From Tomocerus qinae (lineage: Eukaryota; Arthropoda; Collembola; Entomobryomorpha; Tomoceridae): DNA of 64,000 nt. The position numbers were made by a program, and so were the translations under genes. The stretch spans positions 125,013,875 through 125,077,874 of the forward strand of contig CM034546.1 of NCBI GenBank assembly GCA_020055645.1. The letters run 5' to 3'. This document shows, piece after piece, positions 11,584-22,136 of the stretch. Under the pieces are notes generated by a model that was given only the letters and a program-made list of their open reading frames with translations, was not told the origin of the DNA and did not search any database. Numbering within the stretch: the stretch's first letter is position 1; the number at the start of each line of letters is the position of its first letter.

Positions 11584-14347
11584 CTAATTGAGTTTATCAA
11601 TTGGGCATTTTACTGGACCGTTATGCAATATATCAGCTATTTCTGCCAAGCCGGGACGTATTCCTTGTCCTTTTTGTCCTTTATGAACTTTTTTAGAATC
11701 TTCAATGTATTGCAAACATAAAGCCAACCCTCCCCAGATTTTATATCCGTTTATATTCGTTTGAAACGGTGGCCTGAAATAAAGAGAATCTTATTTTAGT
11801 TTAAATTTTTAGGAGAATAAATAATATGTTTTTTTCTTAAGATAAATTTGAATTTTTGTTACAATTAAAATTATTTAACTCATTAACTGACAAATTCCAC
11901 CATAAAAACAATTATAAAGCTTGAAGTACAGTAGCTTAAATTAGAATATGCCATCCTACCTGTTTTTGGCATCATCTTCCGCTTTAGCGAGATCTAGAAC
12001 GGGTTTTTTGAGCCAGTTGTCATAAACGTTATTTAAGTGAGAGCTGCCAACAATAAAGTCGAGATTTTCCATTACTGTGGTATTCAATTTTGGAAGGATG
12101 GGGCCATAAAGTTTCATTCCAGCTGGAATATTTCGATTCCTTAAAAAATTTCACTTATTTAAAGTATGCAGATTAACAAAACAAATGATTAAAAAGGAAA
12201 TTGTATTTTACCATCGGTACTGGATGGCTTCCATCAAAAATAATTTCTCCATTTGATTTTCAAAATAATGGTGCAAATTGGAATGAAATTCAAACTGACC
12301 AAAGCACTGTGCATGAGTAAAATCCACTGCCTTCCACATTATTTCAACAATTGCGTCATTTTTTAAAGGGTCAAATTTACGATCAGCTGGCATTTCAGAT
12401 TTATCATAAGACATGTTCACACCTTTGGCTGATATCGAACTGTAACTGTCTAACTACAAAATAAAAAAAACAATTCATAAGGATTTATTAAAAATGAGGA
12501 TTGAAATTCGGTTTTTTGTATTAAAAATTGCCAAATGCACTTTAAGCTGTAAATCTTTTCGATTCTAAATTAATATCCCATTTTCTATCTTACTGTGGCA
12601 GGACATCCAGATTTTCCAAAATTTATCGGCTGCATATTATAAAGACATTGTTCCAAGGTATAAATAATTTTTTTGTACTCCAAGTCCTCCAGCTCACTTT
12701 CAGTGTCTACATCGAAGTACAAGTAATGAAAAAGTCTGAAGGCAGTTTCAATTAGAGAGGAGGGAATGACATCAGCTGCTCCTTTCTGCAGAATTCGTTT
12801 GGTCATGTTGACTATTTCTATCCGATGGGAGTAGTACGGAATGACAACCTTCGCTCCTTGATGTTCCATTCGCATTCGATATTCCACCAAGTGAATATTT
12901 TCATGGTGAAGAAGATCTTTTCTGTCTACTTCCGACATTATTGCCCAGTCAGATTTAGGAGGTTCGTAGTCAGAATAAACGGCATAAGTATCCGAATGTT
13001 CAACACAATTGGGAGACAAATCGCAAAACAGCTCTGCAGAAAATAAGAATTTATTTTAATTATGGAATATAAATGGTATAAATAATAATAGCATGGATAA
13101 ACTGACCGGTAACTCCTCCAGTGGATATTACTTGTGCTGGAGATACTTTTTTATCTTCACCACTTGAACACGTTTTCTCTGCCGTATTCGATTCTGTTTT
13201 TGTGATCGCTGAAAATAATACAAGAAAATACACAAGAATATTCTTTACATATCCAAAGGAAAAGTATAACAGATCTAATATGGGAATTTCAACTCAATTT
13301 TTATTAAATAAAATTTTTCGGTGCTAAAAATTGCTAAATAACACTCATTTAGACATTTAGGGACAACATACCCTTTAAATTATACAAAAATATGATTTTA
13401 TCTTCAAAAACTTCCACATTTCGAAAAAAATCTTATTCGAATTATTTCGAATTATTTCGAATTTATTCCCTCTACCTTCGGTCTACCCTGATGGTAGGGA
13501 ATTACAACTTAACTTGTGATTAAGACCTTACTCATTTCATTGAAGATAAATATTTGTCCGCCTGAATTATCCACCTTGAAGCATTTTCCTCCAATTTGTA
13601 CCTGTGTCAGATCTGAACCATTGGATTTAATGACTCCAACGTGTCCCGAGTAGGAATTGCCACTTCCAAACAGAAGTTTATTACTGAATTTACTTAAAGG
13701 AAACCTTTTAAAGTTTTTGAATTCCCCAAGTTTTGACGGGTCTGACCAAAAGGCTAGCCAATCTTCAGTAACGGGACCAGAATCCGTCAGAGGTATAATG
13801 TGCCATCTCTAAAGTACAAATTGCAATAAAATCTTTGAGTAAATGCACTGATAATATGAGACTGGATTATTGAAAAAATTAGTAAAAATGTTATTACTGC
13901 AAGGTCAGATGTTTCAGCACATGCGTATTTAGTGCTAGATCCGTTATTAACCGCTACATTATTATTTCCGTTGAAAGTTAAACATTTTTCTTTTCCCGAC
14001 AATATCGAATAATCGACTCCGTACTCAGCTCCAACTGTTATGAATCTAAATAGACAATTGTTGGGTAGAAAATCAAAAATATGGTACTATTTAAATTAAA
14101 AAAATTAATACATTTAAATTTCAAATGATACATACGTTCCACTTGTACAAAAACAATCGTCTACCGGTTTTACCGGACTTTTAATAAATCGCACTCCTCC
14201 TGGACAAACTTTTGAGGAAAACGCATAAAGTTTATTTTCGTGGCAAAATTCTATTACCGAGTATGTTTTTTTCTCTTCTTGTGCTATAATTGAAATACTA
14301 GCAAGCGACCACAATATTATTAACTTGAATAAATTCACCGAGTTCAT
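11584..14347 (-). CDS. Secreted protein of 596 residues, family not recognised
   Basis: Eight exons (14347-14136, 14045-13898, 13808-13532, 13208-13107, 13033-12594, 12453-12212, 12139-11960, 11773-11584) join in frame with consistent phases to 596 residues. Residues 1-22 are a signal peptide (MNSVNLFKLIILWSLASISI). The N-terminal third is cysteine-bearing and glycine/serine-rich (for example SGHVGVIKSNGSDL and GGKCFKVDN). The C-terminal half looks largely helical, with SDWAIMSEVDRKD, AAFRLFHYLYFD-like and QKGQGIRPGLAEIADILHNG segments. The ORF ends in CPIDKLN and a stop codon. I see no catalytic motif that I can name, no transmembrane anchor and no repeat domain. It converges tail to tail with the trypsin gene (271 bp between stop codons). 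Function unknown. Confidence 0.82.
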
Positions 14348-16050
14348 TCTTTATGAAAAATCTTGACTGTTATAACACCGAAAAAAATAAAAGTCCAAAT
14401 CTTTCCATTAAAACGTGGTATAGATGATTATTTCTTTAATGTTTGAGTGTATTGGCCAACGTTCTTGTTTAATACTCAAAAATGGGTAACCTAAATTAAT
14501 AATTTTCTACGCTGGGCTATTAACAATGGGTATTATGATATCATTGTCTCTGACTCAGTATTTACTAATTGTGTTTCTGCAGCAAATATAATTAATTGGT
14601 GCAATATGAAAGTATGTACACCTTGCTTGTAATAAATAGACACCTACACTGGACAATAACCATTGCATTTGACCTGCTTTTTGTTAGAAGGTTAAGGTTA
14701 TTATATTCTAATAACCCAATTGGAGATTTTCATTAATAATGTAAACATTTTCAGAGATTAATTTTAAATAATGTCATTAAATCGAAAATCGCTATACTGC
14801 TACAGAATGAGATAATCAATGTTACCTACCTTTCTCTGTCTGGTAGGATTCTATATTATAACCACAGTATTAGATAGAGCAATAAAGATGGGTAACTGGA
14901 ATAGGACTCACTTGGCCCCATTTTTTCTATGTGAGGGCATTTGCCCACGTAGAAAATGTTATTGGGATTAGAATTAACCAAAAATTAAGTGTATCTCTGG
15001 TTTAGAATATATGGTACTTTATTGGACCGAATTGGACTTTCTTGGACCGAATTGGACTTTCTTGGACCGAATTGGACTTTATTGAACCGAATTGGACTTT
15101 ATTGGACCGAAATGAACTTTATTGGACCGAATTGGACTTTATTGGACCGAATTGGACTTTATTGGACCGAATTGGACTTTATTGGACCGAATTGGACTTT
15201 ATTGGACCGAATTGGACTTTATTGGACCGAATTGGACTTTATTTGACTGAATTTAACCAAAATGGTGTAAAATACATTTTTTGCATGAAAAACTAAATTT
15301 AGTAAATGTGCCCTGCTTAAAAGGGTGTTATTTTATAATCATGTTTTTACTGGATGTCTACATAGTGCTAGTTATAAAATAAGGTAGCTAATTTTACTTC
15401 TGGAAATTATAAGAAATGAGTTTTAAGTTGAAATGAATATTTCGGAAAAATTAAGGTTAAAAACTGTATATAGAATGTTAATTCGAGGAACTGTTGAAAA
15501 TATATAACGAACTGCAAGGAGTTTTCCTAGTTTTACAAATAGGACTTTTTTGTAATTTCAGCCTTACTATAACTATCCGGTTATATAATCGCTGAAATTG
15601 AACAGAAACGGCTGAGTAAACACTAAATATAAATTGTCCATTTAAAGAATTAGTACATTCCGTTCCGACATGTCTATTACTTAACTTGCTGCAATTTATT
15701 CTTGTAATAAAAGGTGACATTGGAAAAACTTATTTATCTAACGTCTCAAATATTATAATGGTTTGCTTCAAAGTCCACCTCCTATCCCGATACCAATGTC
15801 AGAATCCCAAAATGAGTATTTTTATCCGCTCAAAGTGTTAAAGCAGTATAAGGTTTAATACACCAAAATGCCGTGACCGTGAGCCTATACGTAAAATCTT
15901 GCAAAGTCAATGGAGGGAATAATTTTATAGTAATAATCATTCATAGAAGTTCAAATTCAAAATTCATTTGGCTAAGTGATACCTAATGACACCGTGTAGC
16001 TAATAACCATTACATTTTAGCAGTTTGCTGCACTTTATGATGTACCTACA
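14348..16050. other. Intergenic stretch with a 20-bp tandem array
   Basis: Apart from the tandem array (separate entry) I see no gene. It separates the divergent 596-residue protein gene and the ionotropic receptor gene and should contain both promoters; no TATA box stands out. Confidence 0.5.
15021..15240. repeat. 20-bp tandem array, 11 units
   Basis: Eleven head-to-tail copies of a 20-bp unit (ATTGGACCGAATTGGACTTT) with only a few substitutions. The unit is itself a near-duplicate of a 10-bp half (TTGGACcgaa/TTGGACttta). It produces long open frames in more than one frame, but these are only repeat translation and not genes. Confidence 0.95.
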
Positions 16051-18948
16051 ATGGAAAAAGTATTTTCCAAGATCTTGAGATCATTCTATCTTGCGATTTT
16101 GCTTTTTATTTGTCAAATTCCAACATTAAAATCAGAATTAAATATTTTAAATTTATTTAAAAGTGAATCTTTATTTCCTACAAATATTTACATGCAACGT
16201 ATGCATTTTTTAAACGATTTTTCAAAACATCAGACAGTAATTGAATTTCAAAATAAAAGTCTGTACAATTTATTCTGTAGAAATTTACCTAAAGAAATTG
16301 ACTCAGCTAACTCTATCGTTATTTATTACGTCACCATTGTGTCCGAATTAGTGAAAATACTTGACGAAGTAAGTAAATGTGTTTTCATCAACCAATTACA
16401 ACTTTAATTCCGATAATTGTTTTAATTAATTGTAAGGAAAATATTAATATAAGCAACTTAAAATAATTTTATTCCATTCAGATAGCAAAATTTTATAAAG
16501 ATGCGGCAGACCAAAGACGAACGACTTGTTGGCATCCATATATATTTGTTTATTACGAAACAAAAACTCAAGATGTCGAAGATTTTAAGATTTCTGGCCT
16601 GTTTTGCAATTATTCAAAAGCATTTCCATTATATTCCGATGTTTTCGTAATCACAGCTTCCACAAATAACGACGCTAACTCACGATGGAACTTTTCCGTT
16701 TGGGAATTGTATTTTGTAAAGAGTAAAAACTTTTGCAGGCGAATAGAATTGCAGAATGGAAAAATTGATTTGGACAAACTTTCGCAAAAAGTTTTCAGAA
16801 GACAGGATTTTTATGGCGTCCCAATTCTAGCAATAGCAATTGTAAGTTCAATACATAAAAAATTAATTACGGAAATATTTTTTTATTATTTTATTTTTCA
16901 GAAAAGTACGGTGTACACTTTAGAAGTTAGTTTTCAAGTGAACGAGGAAGGAAAAGAGGAATTTAAAAGCGGAGGTGCAGTCACTTTGCTGCGGGATTTT
17001 GCACAAACTCTCAATTTCACGTAAATATTTAAAATATTTAAAATGAGCAATTACAAAACAATATTGTTTGGATTTTAATTCTTTAAATGTAGAGAAGTAG
17101 CATTGGTCGGTTCGTGGACTGAGGAAAATGGAGTGGATGGAAAAATTATGGATATTTACAGTCAGATAGGACAAGGACTAGCTGACATCTGCATTTCACA
17201 ATCAGTTATAAAAGAGGAGTCTGCAAATGTCACTTTTCTTCAACCAACATACAACGATGGGTAATTAAGTTATTTCAATCACCTGCCTTTTTAAGTGATC
17301 TTTAATTGAATTTTCTTGGGATTGAATTTTGAATGTGCAGGGTCGTCGTATTTTTTAAGCAACCATCCACAAATACGTTGAGAGATATTTATGCTTCAGC
17401 ATTTGATACAAATCTATGGATTTACATGGGCCTAACTTGGATTCTTGTCATTGTCGCTCTCAAAACTGCTACTTGGTTGAAAATAAAAATTGGTGACATT
17501 GATGAACTTGATTTGGCGGTTTCTGAAGACAGTTTTCTCTGGGCTTTAGGCACCAGCACACAACAGGTACAACAATTACCAACCCTAAAATAGGTTGAAG
17601 TAATGCAGTGGTTCCTCAAATACCTATCAATGTTATTGCTTTAATTAGGTTAAGTCCCTCAAAAGTGGGTCCTGGTATATCCAGTGTATTTAATGGCGCG
17701 ATTTTTAAAATGTGTAACCACTGTCTTACTTCAATCCTAAAATAACTATTCGAAGTTGAAAGCTATGAAATTTTAGTACTGAAATATATCTTATCGACAA
17801 TCTTTATTTCATCGTCAATTTGTTGTTTAATTCCCGTAATTTTCACTGTATTTTCTATAAAAGGGTATAATTTAAAATTAAATCACCACCATGTTTGTCA
17901 ATTACTAAATGATACAGGGTTGGTACATTTACCCAAGCAGTATTTCCTTGAAAACAATATTTCTTATTGGCTACATGACCGGCCTATTGTGTTTCATCGC
18001 CTACTCTGCTGCTATTGTGTCTACACTCAGTGTCAAAGTTGTTCCCATAAAAAAGTTCGAAGACTTGTCATCTTTTAAAGTATTGCTCGATGCTGAAAAT
18101 GTCAACATTTCTACTCTTGTAAGTACAAACCTTTTAATATTATGATGTGAGTTTGCATTTAACTCTGGTAATGGATTGAATGCTGTGTAACAGAAATTGA
18201 CTGAGGAAATGAAGCGGAACGTAATTAACTGTCCCACGAGTGACTCACTTCCTTTGTTGAAAAATGGCAACAGTTTTCTGATTGCTTGGACTGAAGACTT
18301 TTACTATGCTACGAGAAAAAATGGAATGAAGGACAAGGACGTGTGTCACATATTTAGCAAAATGGCTCTTAGTAAAACACCGTCTAGAAGTAGCATGCTT
18401 GTTGCAAAGGGATCTGAATTCACGGAATTTTTTAATTACAAGTATGCAATTTAATTTCGACTTTCATCCCTGAAATGAATTGCTTGGACAGAAAATTTAA
18501 TTTTTATTCTTGAATAAAAAATCCTAATTTTAATTAATACAGATTTATGCTTGTGAAAGAAAGAGGGATGAACTACCGGACGATGAAGAATTACTTTACC
18601 GAGTCCGGAGTGAATTGTCTTCAAGACGATCAAGCAGTTCAAATTTCTCTGGGACTCAACGATGTTTTTACAGCCTTTCTAGTTTTCTTGACTGGCTACG
18701 TCATCAGTTTTGGAATTTTTATCGTTGAACTAGGAATTAATTTTTTATGCGAAAATAATAACACAATTTTTAGTAGAGGAAAATTAAATGAAGAAAATTC
18801 AAAAGATAGTTATGCAAAGAGTCTGATAAGAAAATTGTATTCGCGAAAATTATTCGTAAGACGGAAGAAGTTATTGCGAAGAAATACTATTGGTACTTTA
18901 TGGAAAAATATCACTTTGCTTTACCCTTGTCATAAAAATATGGATTAA
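16051..18948 (+). CDS. Divergent ionotropic receptor (IR, iGluR-related)
   Basis: Eight exons (16051-16368, 16482-16841, 16902-17020, 17093-17260, 17341-17566, 17918-18118, 18194-18441, 18543-18948) join to 681 residues. The order is that of insect and other protostome IRs: a signal peptide and divergent N-terminal region; ligand-binding lobe S1 (GGAVTLLRDFAQTLNFT); TM1 (IYMGLTWILVIVAL); a pore loop (SFLWALGTSTQQGWYIYPSS); TM2 (AYSAAIVSTLSV, in the place of iGluR SYTANLAAFL); lobe S2; TM3 (VFTAFLVFLTGYVISFGIFI); and a basic cytoplasmic tail of about 70 residues. IRs are ligand-gated cation channels in chemosensory neurons. Sequence divergence points to a lineage-specific tuning receptor and not a co-receptor. 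The intron between the pore loop and TM2 carries a hAT-like MITE. Confidence 0.88.
17593..17736. mobile_element. hAT-like MITE family 1, copy 1 (IR intron)
   Basis: A 144-bp element with ends GGTTGAAGTAA.GCAGTGG and their inverted counterpart CCACTG.CTTACTTCAA, flanked by the 8-bp duplication CTAAAATA. It shares its interior (GTCCTGGTAT, GTGTATTTAATGGCGCGATT) with the copies at 19904, 20963 and 22518. Confidence 0.88.
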
Positions 18949-19903
18949 ATAGCCATAAATTTAAGAACATGCTAAATAATGAAGGATGGTATTTACTAAT
19001 TTATAAACCACAAAATTCTTTATCATTCTACAGATTTGTTTGACAATTTCATGCATAACAATGAATAAGATGTGTAATGAATAAAACGCAGCAAGAAGTT
19101 GTTACAAATATTAGTAACCGAAAAGGTCGTATGAAATAATAATGCATTTATTATGTTAGATTGTTGGCAATTTAACCAAAAAATCGACATCCTACACCGA
19201 CAGATTACAAATATTGAGAGGTTGACATAGTTGTACAAGAACATTGCCATACATTATGTCACTTTTCCCCGTTTCAATGTAAGTTTAAAGATATTTACGT
19301 AGTGCGATGTGTTAAAAGTGAATTGAGTCATACTAATTGAAAGGAGACTACCTGTGACGACTAGTTGTAACAATTCCACTCGAGCAACATTGCGGAAGGA
19401 AAATAGCTCCGTCTCGGCATGACATTATTATTCTAAGTTAAGTAGATATTTGGAATTCTGGCATTATGTAGGTTACAATTAATAAGTACATGAACACGAG
19501 CTGAGCTATGACAGTGCCATATACAGCCACAAAATAATAATACCCATACAGTTACATACATACTATGTCTATCTATCTGTCACTTTATTTCAATGTACGT
19601 ACTATCTCTACTCTCATTTTCATCTGATACAGTAAAAAGCATTGTGCACCTAACTATGCATACAAACTCCTTATTTATATGCATTTATTATTGAATGAAC
19701 ACGTATTACATATTATAGCTACTGTTAAAATGGATCATATTATTGTGTAGTGTCACTTATTTAGTAGTAACAGTATAACATTATACCTATTGTAGGTGGG
19801 AACGAAAAAGAATAATAAATTCCAATATTTTAGTATAGGTAGTCGATAATCGATAATGAAAAATTTTAGCTCGGAAATTTTATTATATTTTGTCTGTATT
19901 TTT

Positions 19904-20108
19904 GGTTGAAGTAAGGCAGTGGGTACACAAATATCTATCAATGTTATTTTTTTAATTGAAGTAAGGCAGTGGGTACGCAAATATCTATCAATGTTATTTT
20001 TTTAATTAGGTCAGGTTATGTCTCTCAAAAGAGGGTGAGGGTCCTGGTATGCCCTGTGTATTTCGTGGCGCGATTTTTAAAATATGCAACCACTGTCTTA
20101 CTCCAACC
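19904..20108. mobile_element. hAT-like MITE family 1, copy 2 (internally duplicated)
   Basis: Same ends as the other copies, flanked by the 8-bp duplication GTATTTTT. At 205 bp it is longer because a terminal 50-bp segment (19906-19955) is repeated in tandem at 19956-20005, so the left end occurs twice. Confidence 0.88.
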
Positions 20109-20962
20109 GTATTTTTTAGCCATTAATATTTCAATCGCCAAAAATTGTTTATGAATTTAATAATCTGAATTATGACTAAGATTTAAGTTGTTTTCATAAA
20201 GTATTGAAGGCTGTATGAAATAAATTCGTTAACTACAGAATAAAAATAAATAATTTTTTGTGGAGTAAACCTATTATATAGTATATAATATAGAGTAATA
20301 AAGTAAGAGTAATAAATACTACTTCTAGATAAATTGGCATAAATTTGCATTCAGTAGAAAATGTTGTCGATTTAATTAAACTTTTGGTTAATGATCCCAC
20401 CTCTAAAGAGTTTTGGTTTACAATGAAAAAGTGAAGCTTATGTTCAAGTGTTGTTAGTGTAGACATAACGCACTAATGAATTATGGACTTCTACTTAGAA
20501 TTTAACAATGAAACTCCTTACAGTTGGTTTCACGTAGGTAGATTTCCTGAGACTTTTGTCAACAGAAACTTTTATAATAATAAAAGAGAAATAGCAAAGT
20601 GTGTAAGATTTTTATTTATAAACACTTGGCTTAACTATGATTAGATGTTGGTTTTTCGTGATTTGGTTCTGTTGTGGTGCACTGCATTGCACTCATTTTT
20701 CTTTTCCTTCGTGTCATTTGGTTTTTATCGACTATAGCTTTAAATCGAGTCATGCATGCGCTTATATAATTCCCAGAGAGCTGGGAAACTAATTCTCACT
20801 GTCATTCTATACAAAAAATTATACTTTAACGAGGTAGACATTTAATTACTGTTCTATTTTCAGTTGACCACCTTCGACCTCCTCTAGAGAAATAAACGGG
20901 CAAGTATTGTTAATTACTATTGAATATTATCGACCATATCGTCATGTCTGAGCCAAGTATGT

Positions 20963-21102
20963 GGTTGAAGTAAGGCAGAGGTCTCACAGTTTAAAAATCG
21001 CGCCATGAAATACACTGGGGATATCAAGACCCGCTTGGGACTTAACCTAATTAAAACAATAACATTGACAAGTATTTGTGCAACCACTGCCTTACTTCAA
21101 CC
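20963..21102. mobile_element. hAT-like MITE family 1, copy 3 (inverted)
   Basis: A 140-bp copy in the opposite orientation with perfect ends (GGTTGAAGTAAGGCAG and CTGCCTTACTTCAACC) and the 8-bp duplication AAGTATGT on both sides. Confidence 0.92.
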
Positions 21103-22136
21103 AAGTATGTATATAGTAAACCATGAAAATAATTTAGTTTTGGTCAGCATAAAATAGGAAACTGGTAATTCTTTAACTACGCGCATAAAATATACCCATT
21201 TCTTAGTATCCCCCACTGATAAATAGCATAGAAAAGGGAGATAGTATTAAAACTAATTCAAGCAGTCATTATAGTATATACGGTATCTAAAATAGAGAAG
21301 GTAATATATTTTATTAGTGCATTGCAGAGGGTGCCGGAAAAAAAGTAGATTTACGTTTTTTGGGATAGTGCAGTTTTCTGTCTGGTTTGTGGGATGAAGG
21401 CGAAGTTTTTTATTGTTGGTTTGGTAAGGAGTATTGGTCGAGGTTTCACAACAAGGCAAAAAAGCGTAGTGCATTCACATCTTTGGAAGGATACGCTCAT
21501 CAATTGACTAAACGGTTTCCCTGGGTTGGTCTGATTTTGTCTTTCTTGCTACGATGAACTATTTTCTATTTCAGACTTGACTTAACTCCTTTTGTCTCCA
21601 TAATAGAGATACACACTTCAGTTAGTTCAGTCTTAGGTATGGAGTAATGCACTATAAGCAAAGTCACAATTGGAAAATGCATGAATCGTTACTTTCTGTG
21701 ACTTCTCAACTGTTACAACGCTTTCAACAATATTGTACCGAATATTATATACTTACTATTATACCCTAATTATAAAGAGATGAAGCATTGGCGTATTTAA
21801 CATGACATTTTGGGAGGCCATGAATTCAACACCCAAAAACTCACCCCCTAAAAATATACCCAAGATATAAATTTGCACACCTAGTTAATGCATCCCTTGT
21901 CTATAAAATGTCCCCCTTGTCGCCCCTTGTTGCTTAAAATTTCCAAAAGTTATTGTAAAGCTAAGTTTTTGTATTTGTGTACAATCATTCGAGTGTTTGA
22001 AGCTTGATCGCATTTGTAGTTGACTGATTAACGCAATTCCATCATGCTTTGCTTCACTTGCAAATTTGGAATTGTCTATTGAACTCATTCTGAATCCAGA
22101 TGCCTCCTCTACAACTTGAACAGTCCAAGTCCCACT

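Larger units (their letters stand above)
18949..22136. other. Intergenic stretch with two MITEs
   Basis: About 3.2 kb with two members of hAT-like MITE family 1 and no supported gene. Several open frames on both strands have no start context, no conserved motif and AT-driven composition. The last few hundred bases should hold the astacin promoter. Confidence 0.5.

Noticed and set aside
14989-15296. Open frames of about 85 codons in two frames
   Set aside because: They are translations of the 20-bp tandem array, with repeating IGLYWTELDF units and no gene context.
19969-20154. ORF of 61 codons
   Set aside because: It is largely the interior of a MITE copy.
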